Positions 1 through 11,400 of a DNA stretch of 64,000 bases are shown here, piece after piece. The notes below the pieces were generated by a model that saw only the letters and a program-made list of their open reading frames with translations, did no database searches and was not told where the DNA came from. Source of the DNA: Tieghemiomyces parasiticus (Eukaryota; Kickxellomycota; Dimargaritomycetes; Dimargaritales; Dimargaritaceae). A program made the position numbers and the translations under genes. The stretch's first letter is position 1. Each line of letters begins with the position of its first letter. The stretch spans positions 1-64,000 of the forward strand of contig JANBPT010000022.1 in assembly GCA_027575765.1 (NCBI GenBank). The letters run 5' to 3'.

Positions 1-505
1 GATCCTTTCTCCGAGGGCATTATTTTCAGTGTGATGCCACCTAAGAAGAGCTGGCGCAATATTGCCAACCTGTCTGGCGGTGAAAAGGTACGCCCACTAT
101 CACGATCGCTAGGTCAACCAAGACTAGTCAGACCGTCAGCTTTCGCTTGCTAACCGCTTTCCCCTCCTTGACACTCTTAAACCTCTACCTCGCACGATCG
201 CACCTTAACAGACGCTGAGCTCACTAGCGTTGGTGTTCGCTCTGCATCACTTCAAGCCCACGCCACTTTACGTGATGGATGAGATTGACGCCGCTCTGGA
301 TTTCCGCAACGTGTCCATCGTGGCCAACTACATTAAGGACCGCACCAAGAACGCCCAATTCATCATCATCAGCCTGCGTAACAATATGTTCGAGTTGGCT
401 GACCGCCTGATCGGTATCTATAAGACACATAACCAGACCAAGTCCATTAGCATCAACCCGAATGCCGCTGCCCAACTCACCACGACCATCCGAGCCGACC
501 CCTAA
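1..505 (+). CDS. SMC4: SMC4 condensin ATPase, C-terminal fragment
   Basis: This is the C-terminal head of the SMC4 subunit of condensin, the complex that compacts mitotic chromosomes. The gene enters from the left edge, so only the end is present. Exon 1..87 reads through the ABC signature (NLSGGEK). A 124-base intron (88..211, GTACGC...TTAACAG) splits the codons just after it. Exon 212..505 carries the Walker B/D-loop stretch (YVMDEIDAALDFRN), the H-loop region and the family's closing 'IGIYKTHN' segment. The reading phase is maintained across the splice, and the joined reading follows the conserved SMC4 order exactly. Stop TAA is at 503..505. SMC2 is the main alternative, but the 'KTHNQTKS' tail fits SMC4 better. 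The N-terminal head, hinge and coiled coils lie outside the window. Confidence 0.95.
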
Positions 506-1258
506 TACATTGCGCAGGGTATCCAAGATATTCCCACTAGACAATCCAGCCTCAATACGGAAGGCCGCCTGGATAATCCGTGGGTCATTGTAGTTAGTTG
601 TTCTCTAAATCGTAGTTAACCGTTTAATCAATATAATTTCTCAGCCCCAGCAACGCAAGTTACATTTATCAGCGAATCTGCAGGACGAAAAAGTGGTATG
701 GCCCCTTGAAGTCCTGACTGTCATCAGGTATGGCCGGGCCAATTTCCTAGGCGTTGGTAGATCACCCAAAATTATCCGCTCGGCAATGGCACTCTGCAAG
801 TTTTTCATGTGTCGTCCGATTACCGACGTTGACACAGCCAAGCCAGCCCCTTTTCTCAAGAACCTCACACCACCAAGTAGCCCCTTACTGATTCCGTGCC
901 CAATTTCCTCACCTCTTTCTTTATTTAGACGATGGCGGGGTTCATTCTCCCCGCAAAACAATTTGTCACAGTGGAATCCAGCCACAATTCTTCACAGCCG
1001 GATCAACGCCAAACAAAGAAAGTGGTAGGCCAGAGGAGGATCTTTATCAACCCCTTTGGCCCGCCACCTCCATCCGTAAGGCCCAAACATTGCCCGCAGC
1101 GGTAGAGAGAAGCACCGGAACATTTACATTGATGCTAATTATTGGTAAATACAGGATACCGGTCGAGATTATGTAAAGGGAGAAGGCTGGTCAGATGCGT
1201 CAAGAGCGGCCTATGGATAAAAAATAAAATAAAACGGCGGAGAGGAGGTTGGTCCATA
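506..1258. other. Convergent 3' intergenic region, SMC4 / SDR gene
   Basis: This spacer lies between the stops of two convergent genes. Short overlapping ORFs on both strands (around 641..1028) have no recognisable domain. An A-rich AAATAAAATAAAA tract at about 1221..1235 sits next to the end of the minus-strand gene. I see no RNA gene. Confidence 0.5.
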
Positions 1259-2086
1259 TTAGGCAGGCAAAGATGGTAGCGATTCGGCCAACAGGGCCTC
1301 TACGTCAGTGTCGTAGCGAAGAACGGTCGGTTTTCGGTTACAGGCAATGACGATGGCATCACCGGCCAGGGTCAAGTCCGTGACGCAGCGCATCACGGCG
1401 TCGACCACGTCCTCAATAGGGACCTTATTGACTTTACTGAGAACGGCGTCCGCTAGGTCGCTCTGTTTGCGTAGACCGTCGAGCATGGGGGTATCCACGA
1501 AGGCAGGGCACACAGCATTGACCCGTACACCTAGCAGCGGGGCATAGTCACGCATCGCACGGGTGATACTGAGGACAGCGGCTTTGGTTGCGGAGTAAAC
1601 CGGGGCACTCCCTAAGGGGATGATGCCGAACATGGACGACACGTTCACGACGGCGCCCGGGCGCTGACGCGGGGCAAAGTAAGCGATTGCTGCTGAGATA
1701 CCGGCGATAGTACCGTTAAGATTAATGTCGACCATTTGACGCCAGTTTTCGGAGGCCCAGAATTCGCCGTTTTGGGCGATACCAGCGTTATTAACCAAGA
1801 CGTCTATGTGACCGAAACGGAGGTCAACGGCGGCGAGCAAGTCGATCAGGGCTGTGGGTTGGGTCACGTCGCAGCGGAAGAACGCCGTACGGTCGGTGGT
1901 GGCGTCGTCACCGTTGAGTTGTGCAACCACTTCCCCGCCGAGAGTCTCATTCACGTCAGCAATGGCCACATCGAAGCCGAGGCCTACGAACCGGGCCACA
2001 AGGGCCTTACCGATACCCGAGGCGCCTCCGGTGACGACAGCAACCGGGCGTGAGGTCGAGGTAAAAGGGGCCGTGGCAGTAGTCAT
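1259..2086 (-). CDS. Short-chain dehydrogenase/reductase (classical SDR)
   Basis: A 275-residue NAD(P)-dependent oxidoreductase with the Rossmann fold of classical SDRs. The dinucleotide motif TGGASGIG is at residues 19-26. An acidic residue (D44, in 'IADVNE') closes the second beta strand, which in this family favours NAD over NADP. NNAG is at 99-102, the catalytic Ser at 150/151, and the YxxxK pair at Tyr164/Lys168. The start was taken at 2086 because the 16 extra upstream codons (to 2134) look like leader, and SDRs usually begin just before the first beta strand. The sequence resembles 15-hydroxyprostaglandin-dehydrogenase-like and other broad-specificity SDRs. The substrate cannot be read from sequence. 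It is a single exon. Confidence 0.88.
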   Translation of the reverse strand: MTTATAPFTSTSRPVAVVTGGASGIGKALVARFVGLGFDVAIADVNETLGGEVVAQLNGDDATTDRTAFFRCDVTQPTALIDLLAAVDLRFGHIDVLVNNAGIAQNGEFWASENWRQMVDINLNGTIAGISAAIAYFAPRQRPGAVVNVSSMFGIIPLGSAPVYSATKAAVLSITRAMRDYAPLLGVRVNAVCPAFVDTPMLDGLRKQSDLADAVLSKVNKVPIEDVVDAVMRCVTDLTLAGDAIVIACNRKPTVLRYDTDVEALLAESLPSLPA

Positions 2087-4380
2087 GGCGAAGAACGGGC
2101 GGACAGAGGTGAAATTATGTGACCCAGGGTACAATAGGGCAGATAGGTGTGGTCAGTTTGAGTGGGTGACGCTAGGGTTTAAACTGGCAGATGGGATGGA
2201 CTTGGCTTTCTGTATGTGGGCGTGAGGAGGAGCGGGACAGCCTTAATTTATAATGTTGGGGTGATGGGCAACACCTATCGGATCAGCACAGCTAGAAACA
2301 CCAAAAGGCACCAAGAGGTGGGAGTGAGTGTCCGGTGGTGATGAGGCGAGTGCCGAACAGTGGTGGAGTGGCTGGTGGTAATGTAAGACGAGACTCGGGT
2401 TGGCCACTGGGGCTGTGTACTAATATGGCCAGAGCGGATGGGGCAAGGAGCAGGGCGGATTCACAGGCCAGGCTGGTGGCCAAGCGGCAGAAGTGAGCAA
2501 CAGGGCAGGGGGCGGGAAAGCCTGACGAACGTTCCCTATAATGAAGGGATGACAGTGAAGGGAACCGTGTGTCAGCAAGCTACTGAAAGCCTGCCTTCTA
2601 GCAATATGCCGCAGGAGGATGCAGTGCTAAACCTGGCGAGCAGTCTAGTCAATAGAGTGTGGGCCGGCCAGCATCCACTGGCCTAGCTGACTGGTGTCCC
2701 AATCCAGTCGGCGAGAAACCGCTGCAGGCAGGGTCATCCGCCTCGTAGGCTGAATGGGGCGGGTAGATCCACCCATCAAAAACCTTCAAGATACCAGACC
2801 ATTTTCGACAGTGGGAATTGCTGATGTTATCTTGGTGGTCTCATGTAGGCATTGTTTTGCCGATCCCTGCGCCGGCCTCTCTCTCTCTATGTAAGCTTTG
2901 ATTGTCTTCTAATGACCTGACGAGATCCCTGTCAATGTGCTAACGTGCCGTGTCCGTATTTGAGACTTTGGCTACCCTCCCTAGCCGACTGCCGATAAGC
3001 CTGTGGGTTATGAGCGGATGTCCGGGTGCTGCCGCCTCTCGGAAGTGGTGCTAAATCGGATTTTACGTGAAGGAGGATATTTACCTCGACGTTCATAGCC
3101 GTAATATTATCTTACTTCGGAGGCCCGTTCAATTGCCAAAAAGGGCGTGCCAGGTTAAGGTCAACAGTCCGTCATGGCGACCCAGGGGGTCTCCACTGAC
3201 TATATCGATTGTGCGTCCTCGCTGGATAAATGGAGCTTCGAAGAGTGTCTCTGGTTGAGTGCGGATTTAACCAAGCAGCACATCTATATACCAAGATTGA
3301 ACTGACCGGTAAAGTTGAGTGGGACCAGCCCAATATACTATATACGCTAAAGGGTTTAACTAAATGGTCGTGTTGTAATGTGAAGGTTGGAAGGCAGCCA
3401 CGTAGTGGAGTTTCAGGTTATCGGCGGCAGTCGTGGACACTTGTACAAGAATTGGCGGACGAGGGCAGGTCCTTCCCGCACTGGTTGATATGCAGAGGTA
3501 GTCTCCATCCCGAATATATCAGCTGGCATTTGGGCTGCGCCACCATAGCGCCAATTCGTTAAAAGGGTGGTTGCAGTTAGAGGGGGGGGGAAATGGTGAG
3601 GCCAACTATCCCCAGTACATACCGAATTGGGATTCCCTATATTTTCGAATTGCTGGCCGAGTGCTAATTCGACACTTCAAATGCTAGCCTTTGAAACGTT
3701 ATCATTCCAGCCGCTAATGGCCATCAATAAGTTTAGACCCAATGGTATTCATAGATGGCGCAAGGCGTGACAGCGGCCGACTGCGACGACTGGGGCGGTT
3801 ACTGCCAAATGTCACATCGCAGTATTCCAGCCTTCGTCTTCTAGTCATGGGGAGATTGTGGTTCTGCCCTTGTGAAGCCCAGCCATGCGGCAGTCGGTGG
3901 CCATCAAACCGGGCCGAGGACATCCAGGTATGGCTCTGCTCCTCCCTATCCCCTACCAACGTGAGAGGTGGATAAAGGCCAGCGGCTTCGCGATTTCCCA
4001 ATGGCGCAGTCACGGGATTCAACTTTTCTTTATATAAGCAGGAGACGGAGGGCTAAGCGCTGGGCTAAGCCTTAGCTTTTTTGACCCTAAATGGGTACAA
4101 TCTCTCCCTTCCTGTCGCGTCCATCTGGCCACTGTCGTCGCCCGGATTCCCCACCGTTGCTGTCGGTCGGGTTGCAGAACCTTTTACCATCACCTTCTCC
4201 CACGCGCCTTAGCCCAGCCGGTTCTTCTTCAGAACCGCCACTTTGTCTGCCTTGGTTGGGCTCTTGAACCTGCTTGCGCGATCCACTACTAGTTGACTGT
4301 TTCTTTCGAACCATACCTACCCTTACATCCTCAGTACCCTGCAGAACCCGGCACGGAATTGACGCCGCATTCACCAGCAC
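2087..4380. other. 2.3 kb divergent intergenic region
   Basis: This lies between the divergently transcribed SDR and ARMC8 genes, so it should hold both promoters. Short ORFs of up to about 110 codons occur on both strands (for example 3230..3562 and 3714..4022), but none shows a domain, a signal peptide or a coherent exon chain. I saw no tRNA-like A/B boxes. A run of nine or more G lies at about 3582..3592. Confidence 0.45.
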
Positions 4381-7221
4381 ATGCGCTTCACCGACTCCCA
4401 ACTAGAGCGCCACCGCCAGGCCGCCTGCACCCTCGACGACTCGACGGACCTGGCTGCCCTGTACACTACCACCCGCTTCATCAAGAATAACATCATTGGC
4501 AATGTCACCAAGAAGCGGCTCTACATCGAGCTCGGGGTAATCCCCCGTCTGGCAGCCATCATTCGCCAGCAGTTGCTGCCTGCCGTTGACGGAACCGCCG
4601 CCCCACCTACCGCAGCCCAGGAGGATCTGGTGATCCAGGCGCTGACCGTGGTGGCCAGTCTCGCTCAGGGCACCGCGGAGGGGCTGTCTGCGGTTCTAGC
4701 TGAAGCCCTCCCGCGTACCTTGGGATGCTGCGTCCGACCCGACCGCTTTTCGGTCGCCCTAGTGGGCGCAATCCTCCACGCCCTTAAGGTGGTGTTAACA
4801 AACGTCTGTGCCGCCCGCCGCCACAGCCCCGTGCCGCCACTCCACCTGCTCAGCCCGCCCGTTGCGGCCACCAAATCTGTGCTTCACCACACCGGCGGCG
4901 ATCTCCCCGACGTTTCTTCCCCAGCCCCTTCGAATCCGCAGTCGACACCCCACACTATCGCCACCGCCCCTGCCACCTTACCATCCCCGTCCAACAGCTA
5001 CCGCTGCCCCTCACCGGACCCCATGGAGGCTGACCTGCCCCGTCCACTGGCGGATCCTGTCGGCTTTGACCGTCCGACTCTGTCGCTGCTGATCGACCTG
5101 CTCGACCCAGCTGCTGATACCTGGGCGCAGGGCGGTCCGTTCTCCGCCCGGCTGGCCGTAGCCGAAACCTGTGCAGCCACTCTGGCGCGGGTCTGTGAAC
5201 TGGAGGACGGTGCGATGTCCCCGTCAATGCACGATAGCGATGACGACGACAGTTTGGAAACCGCCTTCCCACTTGCGCTGCGTGCCCGAGCTGTGCAGCT
5301 CCTCCTCCGTCTGCTCACCGCCCCGCAGCTCGGCGTGCAGTCCGCCGCATTGGACGCCCTAGCCGCCTTGGTGCGCGAACGGCCCGCCGTGGCCCGCATA
5401 TTGCTCCACGTGGACCCGGTCCCCCTCAACCAGGCCCCTGCCGCCCCGCTCACCACTGCCGAACTGGCACGGTACGCTAAGGCCGACGACGAGGCCACGA
5501 CGGTACCCACAGCCGCCGCCGACCGCATTGCGGATTTCACCGTGTCGACCACCACTGACCCGACGGTACAGTTGCTAGCTGCCACCTGCTTGGCTTTTCT
5601 CCATCGCGCAGCTCCTGGGCCGGCCCTGGCCCCAGTGGCCCGCAAGCGTGTGGCGCCCCTCCTGGTGCGTCTCCTAGGCGGGTTTCGATTCCGCCGGTCC
5701 TCCGAGGGTGTGGTCGGCGTACTATGGGACGCCGCGGGAGCCCGGCACCCGGAACAGCCCGGCGGACCCGACGGTAGTGTCGACATCGGCTCCTCGGCCA
5801 CCCCGGCTTTCGTCGGGTACGGCGACCGCCCCCCGCTGGGGTCTCCCGCTCCGGCGCCACCCCTGTTCCTCCAGCTTCCAGTCGTCCTGGCCTACCTCGT
5901 TGCCGACTCGGAGGCTTTGCAGGACACCTGCTGCGAACGTGGGGCCCTGACCCTCCTCACCGACCTTCTCGGCCGGGTCAACCCATCCCCTGACGTCACT
6001 CCCGAAGCCCCCGCCGATCCGGCCGTGCCGGCCGACGATTCCCCGGCCCTGCTGTCCGAAGTCGACCGATTTCGCGAGGGCGTCTTGGTGGCTATCGCCG
6101 CCCTGTGTGCCCTGCACGAACCTGGACGGGAGAAATTGAGCGCGCGCGGCCTCCCGGCCATCGTGCGGGCCTTAGCTCACGCGCATCCACAAGTGCGGCT
6201 GGCCGCTTGTCAGTGCCTACGGTCCCTATCGCGGTCACCCAAGCTGCTGAGAACCCACTTGATGGACGCCCACGTAGGTGAAGCCCTGTATGAGCTAACC
6301 GCCGACTCACACTTGGCCGTCCGTCTAGGCGCTATGGACGCCCTTTGCAATGTCGTTTTGGACTTCACCTCTCTGCGCCAGCTCATCATGGACCGTGGTG
6401 GCATCGAACGCTTCGCCCGACTGACTGACGGGCCCAACTGGGATGTCCAGGTCCGAGCCGTGTGGTTCCTTAAGAATGCCCTCTTCAATGCCTCGCGCGC
6501 CACCGCCGCTCGGATCATGGCTGTGCTGACCTACGACCGTCTGGGCCGGCTGGCGGCTTCGGGCCACGTGGACTTAGAGCGTCACACGCTTGGTCTCATG
6601 CGTAACCTGATCATGACAAGCCCGTTCGCCGCCGACGAACTGTTGGTCGGGCTCGAGTTGGACCGTTTTGGACGTCTCCTGGCGGCCGCTCTGGACTTGA
6701 CCTACCCGGCGCTCGTCGAAGAGGCCCTGTACGTCTTGGCGAACTTGGCGGCGGCGGCCCCGCGTCACCGTTACTGGATCATCCGCCAGCCGTCCCTGAT
6801 GCGCGGGATCGCCGATGCCTTGCTCCACACGTCTCACCATGTGGTGGTGCCGGCGGTCTGGTGCATCACGAACCTGTTCTTAGGCGAGGAAACCGGCGAC
6901 AATGATCCCCACAACCGTCACCAATCACCCACCAACCCAGACGCCGAAGTGGGTGGAACTAATGCAACGGCGGCGGACAGGGGATCCAGCGGGTCCGGCC
7001 GTGGGCCGTTGGATCACGTACGCATTGTGTTCCCTGACGAACTTGTCGATCAACTGCGCCAGCTCGAGGTGGAAGCCCGGCTGCGGGCACTGGCCGACTT
7101 CCCCCATCTCGACGTCCGCAACCGCTCCCGCGCCGCCCTGACGTATTTTTCCGAGGCTCGCTCGTCCCTGGCGGCTTCCACTGGTCGTGCCACCTCTGGC
7201 GGGCAGCACTTCACCGCCTAA
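4381..7221 (+). CDS. GID5: ARMC8/GID5-type armadillo-repeat protein of the GID/CTLH E3 ligase
   Basis: A 946-residue single-exon alpha-solenoid protein. The N-terminus (about 30-60) has the ARMC8 hallmark of an 'IGN..KK..Y..LG.IPRL' segment opening the first armadillo repeat. The C-terminal third (from about 560) has the run of repeats typical of ARMC8/Vid28: an 'ALCNVVLDF' repeat, then a 'W.LKNALF' repeat, then a 'LGLMRNLIM' repeat, and a last repeat reading 'VPAVWCITNLFLGEE'. In yeast and animals this subunit is the scaffold that docks substrate receptors onto the GID/CTLH ubiquitin ligase, which degrades gluconeogenic enzymes among others. The protein is longer than human ARMC8 (about 670 residues). 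The extra length comes from Pro/Ala/Ser-rich insertions at about 135-215 and 450-490 and an acidic/Asn-rich loop near 840-865. The ATG at 4381 directly opens the conserved N-terminus. Confidence 0.85.
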   Translation: MRFTDSQLERHRQAACTLDDSTDLAALYTTTRFIKNNIIGNVTKKRLYIELGVIPRLAAIIRQQLLPAVDGTAAPPTAAQEDLVIQALTVVASLAQGTAEGLSAVLAEALPRTLGCCVRPDRFSVALVGAILHALKVVLTNVCAARRHSPVPPLHLLSPPVAATKSVLHHTGGDLPDVSSPAPSNPQSTPHTIATAPATLPSPSNSYRCPSPDPMEADLPRPLADPVGFDRPTLSLLIDLLDPAADTWAQGGPFSARLAVAETCAATLARVCELEDGAMSPSMHDSDDDDSLETAFPLALRARAVQLLLRLLTAPQLGVQSAALDALAALVRERPAVARILLHVDPVPLNQAPAAPLTTAELARYAKADDEATTVPTAAADRIADFTVSTTTDPTVQLLAATCLAFLHRAAPGPALAPVARKRVAPLLVRLLGGFRFRRSSEGVVGVLWDAAGARHPEQPGGPDGSVDIGSSATPAFVGYGDRPPLGSPAPAPPLFLQLPVVLAYLVADSEALQDTCCERGALTLLTDLLGRVNPSPDVTPEAPADPAVPADDSPALLSEVDRFREGVLVAIAALCALHEPGREKLSARGLPAIVRALAHAHPQVRLAACQCLRSLSRSPKLLRTHLMDAHVGEALYELTADSHLAVRLGAMDALCNVVLDFTSLRQLIMDRGGIERFARLTDGPNWDVQVRAVWFLKNALFNASRATAARIMAVLTYDRLGRLAASGHVDLERHTLGLMRNLIMTSPFAADELLVGLELDRFGRLLAAALDLTYPALVEEALYVLANLAAAAPRHRYWIIRQPSLMRGIADALLHTSHHVVVPAVWCITNLFLGEETGDNDPHNRHQSPTNPDAEVGGTNATAADRGSSGSGRGPLDHVRIVFPDELVDQLRQLEVEARLRALADFPHLDVRNRSRAALTYFSEARSSLAASTGRATSGGQHFTA

Positions 7222-7226
7222 GTCGA

Positions 7227-8102
7227 TTGATTGGTGGCGGCAGTGGTGGTGATGATGGTGATGATGATGGTAGAGTGGAGACAAGGCAACGTAGAGAAAG
7301 TGCTACTATTCGCCGAAACGGGGCACGCGGCTCGGAGCACCGCGGGGCGGGCCCGACCACTCGCCCAGCGTGGTTTGACGGAAGCGCTGGTATCCTGATC
7401 CGGCTCCTCCCAGTCTCGCTCCTACTGTTGCCTCTCCTGTTTGTGACTGAACATCCGCTCCTTCCCCTCGTCTTACGGGCCCTTCTCGTGACCATATTTG
7501 GACTGGTCGGATTTGGGTTCGGGCGACGCGCCCTCCGCGTCTATCATCACCTCTGCCTGCTCTGGCATGCCTCCTCCCCGTCCACTGCCCCCCACTTCCG
7601 GCTACCGCCATTACCACCACCACCACCTTCACGACGGCCGCCCTCGCCTTCGCCCCCTGGAACGAGCGAGCCTAATCTCCTATCCCCCTCCATCCGTCTC
7701 GACCCACTTACCCCACCATCCGCTACGGTTAACCCCCTCGACCTCCGTTTTGAAGCTTCCTTGTCCCCTGCCGCCCTCGACCGGTTACGCCGCCGTCGCC
7801 GAGCCACCATTGACTATGGTGCCCTACCCCAACCGGCCGCCTGGGCGGTATATGGACAGCCATCAGCGCCATCCACGCGACGCTCATCGTTCTCCCTTAC
7901 CCCACCACGCGTCTCCCTTGACTCGACCCCGCTGGTGGAGGAGGAGGACCTCGCGACCGGCGCCCATCCTACTTCATCCTCCGTACCTCGCGTCGCCGAT
8001 CCCACTGCCCCGATTGGCGAAGTGGCCTGGCTCTCAACTCTGGCCATTATCGCCGTGGCCGTGATCATTTCGGCCACTGCTGGTCTGCTCATGGTCGATT
8101 GA
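7227..8102 (+). CDS. Putative multi-pass membrane protein, start codon unresolved
   Basis: This open frame of about 290 codons starts 5 bases after the ARMC8 stop. It encodes two adjacent hydrophobic segments near the N-terminus (around 58-75 and 82-100), a basic Pro/Ser-rich middle ending in an RRRRR cluster (about 186-192), and a C-terminal hydrophobic anchor ('LAIIAVAVIISATAGLLMV') that ends almost at the stop. Three coherent membrane segments in one frame argue that it is coding. However, there is no ATG in this frame before the last few codons, and all ATGs of the GATGATG tract at 7252..7267 are in another frame. A missed upstream exon, a non-AUG start or a sequencing frameshift is likely. 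The family is not recognised. A second ORF (7498..8064) overlapping in another frame looks like its shadow. Confidence 0.45.
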   Translation: MIGGGSGGDDGDDDGRVETRQRRESATIRRNGARGSEHRGAGPTTRPAWFDGSAGILIRLLPVSLLLLPLLFVTEHPLLPLVLRALLVTIFGLVGFGFGRRALRVYHHLCLLWHASSPSTAPHFRLPPLPPPPPSRRPPSPSPPGTSEPNLLSPSIRLDPLTPPSATVNPLDLRFEASLSPAALDRLRRRRRATIDYGALPQPAAWAVYGQPSAPSTRRSSFSLTPPRVSLDSTPLVEEEDLATGAHPTSSSVPRVADPTAPIGEVAWLSTLAIIAVAVIISATAGLLMVD

Positions 8103-8480
8103 AGCCTTCACTCCTCTCCCTGGAGGTAATCCGTTACCCACACACCCCTTTTTTTTCACGTGCCTTATAGGCCGTTTGACAATAGCTATATAATATATTT
8201 TGTTGGTACCAAGTAAAACCCTGATACCTGCCACTCCCCTAGGATGGTACCATTTTTTAATTTTATTTTCCTGGCTGGCGTAGGTATAATGCACTCCCCC
8301 CCCCCCCTCCGTCGCCAAGTCGGGGTGTCATCTTCACCGGAAAGGGGATAACTAAGGCTTTATTTACAAAATTAATTGATCCTTGACATTGTGATCAGTG
8401 ACGATTGGCAAGTGAAAAAATCAGACGTGCTGGGGGCTTCGGGGCTAGCGTATTGGGCACCCAAATTGATTCACCTGACA
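8103..8480. other. Convergent 3' intergenic region
   Basis: An AT-rich spacer between two convergent gene ends. It contains homopolymer runs (T8 near 8150, C10 or more near 8298) and possible polyadenylation signals. Nothing else is evident. Confidence 0.5.
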
Positions 8481-11400
8481 TTAATTTGACGGATAATAGT
8501 TATTAGGACCGGATGAAGGTGGCGGGTAGCCGTGGTTGTGGGGCGGCTGCTGAGCGTACTGGTGAGGATGGGCGTGTGGGTGTATTCCTGAGGCATGCGC
8601 TGTGACACTGGGCCTACCCAGTGGCGGCGGACCGCCACTGCCTGGTGGGACGGCGTAGGCCGCAGCCGATGGCTGGTAATAGGTGCCCGCGTAGGCCTCG
8701 CTGGCGACCGGAGTGGACGGGTGGTGTGGATGCGTACGGGTAGCCGGTAGATGGGCGTGAGATACGAAGCCGTACTCGGCCGCCGGAGACGGCGACGCGT
8801 GGTACGAACCAGACGAGGCAGCGGATGACAGGCGGCGCGACGGGTGATAGGCGGTCTCATGGTATGGCGAGGTAGAATGGGTAACGGGTGGTGGGGCAGC
8901 AACGGTTGGATGAGGGCTAGCAGAATAGGTGGTCCCTCGCGTCTCAGCCGGCGGGTAGCCGTAGTGCGTAGCCGATTCCGCACGGTGGTGAGTGGGGCCC
9001 GGGTAGCCACCGCCGTAGGGGGAAGGTGGCGGGTAGGACGGTAGGGGCGACGGTTGAGTCATCGAGTTGTACACCGGAGTATCATTGGCCGGTGCCAGCT
9101 GCGACGGGGCCTGCGGGGGGAGGGCACTCTCCCGAGCGGATGGCGAAAAGTGGCCGACGGGTGGATAGGCCCCCGGCACTGCGGCATGGGTAGGGTAAGA
9201 CGGGGTCACGTACGAGGTAACGGGGGTCGAGGAGGGTTCCGGCGGGTAGAACGATCCTGTGGGCGGGTAGACCGGTGTGGAACCGGCGGCATGAAAGGCC
9301 GAATGAGTCCCTGCGTGCGGGTACGGATTGGGCGTACCAGGCGTCCCTGACGCGCCGTAGCCAACCGGTGGGGTCGTCCCGGCGTTAGGGGTGAAGGCCG
9401 AGCGGGCATAAGCGGTCGGGTCCGGAAACGGTACCGGGGAGCTTGTGGCCACGGCATGGAGATGCCCGGGTGTCGAGTAGGCCTGTTGTCCGTGGTCGTG
9501 AGTCGAGGTCAAGTCTGCCACGGTCAGTCGACGGATGGGCGGGGAAGCCATGGGCGGGGGGGACGGGATTAGGGGCGATAAGGGTGCCAGGTCGACGGGT
9601 TGGGCGGACACTCCCGCCGGTGGGGCCGCTGGGACGGTGAACGACGATGGCTCCGTGACGGCTGGAGTGGCGAACCAATCCATAAGGGCGCTGGCCTTCC
9701 AATTCGCGGCGTCCTCCTCATCAGTGGGGTTATTGAGCAGAGCGTCGATCCGTGTGACCCGGGTGGCCGACGGCAAGGATACGATGGATCCAGCGGGGTC
9801 ATACGACGTGGGTTGGTGAGGTATCGGGGCCGAACAGACGTCGGCCATATCCGCGTCCGACAGCGCAGGAACGTGGGCCGGAACACCAATAGGTGAAGTT
9901 TTTCCCTTGGTATCCCCGGCAGACCAACGCGGATGGGTCTTGGTGTAGGTCCGTTTTTTAGGGCCCACGGCCGGGGTGGGGACGGCGGCGGCAGCAATGG
10001 GGATCGGAGGAGGTTGCGACGCCAGACCGGCCATCACGGGCGAGACAACGGCAGCAGCGGTTATCGCTGGGGCGGGCGCGCCCGTCACCGGTGCTTCCGA
10101 CACAGCGCGCTCCCGGTCCTCCACGATCTGATTCAGATTGAGACGCTCCTGATTGTTTTGAAAGTAGTTACGAACCTGGATGGCCGTCTTGGATTTCAGT
10201 AGGGCCGCAATCTGGTCCCAGTGCTTACCGACCTGCGCCAGATAGGTCAAAAAGTATGCCTTCTCGGCAACCGACCAGTAGGACGAGTAGTGCGGCTTAC
10301 GGCTGGGAACGACAACCGAGGCCTCCTGGGCGACGGCAATGGTCGGGGCCAGGGTCACCTCTTCCTTGACCATGGGGGAGGTTATTGGGACCGGCACGGA
10401 TATCTCCTGCTCAGCCGCCGGCTCGGCCGTAGATGTTTCGGCGGGGGACACGGGGATGGGTGCTGGTGATGCGACAATGGTCGTCGGATTCACTGTATCA
10501 TCCATGGGGCCCACCAACTCCGCCGTGGTTTCCTCGGTTGTCCGGAACACTACCGCACCAACACCGGCTGCCAGCTCCACTTCGGGGGCTTGCGCAGTAT
10601 CAAGCACGGGGGAGAGCGATAAGTCCGGTACCGAGTCGGTCCGAACGGCGCGCTGCCCCTGGGCCATAATGGTGGTGGAGTCAACATTGGCGATCAGGTC
10701 GGCCGAGTCGGTGAGGCTAGGGCGCGTTGCTGAGAGTGAAGGGGAACTCAGCGACCCCAGGTCGTCGCGGCTACCCGGTACCAGTTCGAGACTGCTGGCC
10801 CGTCGCGTGTGGATGGTCTCGCCAGCCGGTTGGGCGGCGACCGGCGGCAAGTGGGCCACGCGGGCCTGTGCAGCCTGGAGTCGAGCAGCGCTGAACCAAT
10901 CCGGCGGGTTCTGAAAGGCCTCGGCCCCGTACTTGCGACGGTAGTTGTGATAAAAGTTGCGACATTGGTCCTCGGTCTTGGTTCGCACCATGCGCGCCAC
11001 GGCTTCAAAGTCCCGACCGTGTTGGCGATAGCCTTCGACAGCTAGCACCCGGTCCATGTCGGTCCACCGGGCGATGGAGGTACCTGGCGAGGTGAGCGTC
11101 GGGCTGGACAAATCATCGGAGGGCGTGGTGGGCGGTATGGCGAGCGCAGACGGGGATGGGGATAGAGGGTGGTCAGGTGAACCTAGGTCAGGGACCGGGG
11201 CTGGTAGACCGGGCGTGGCCATATCGGGGGTTACAGCGGTGGGCAGCTGGGGACTGGTCGGATGGACGAGATGAGGCGGCGGCGAGAGTAGTGGGGCGGA
11301 CCGCTCGGGCTCAATTGTGGCCGCGCGGCGGCGGTTCGTCAGGGTCGGTCGTTCCGAGATTGGTTCGAGTCGGCCGACAGCAGAGCCGGGGGTGGATTCC

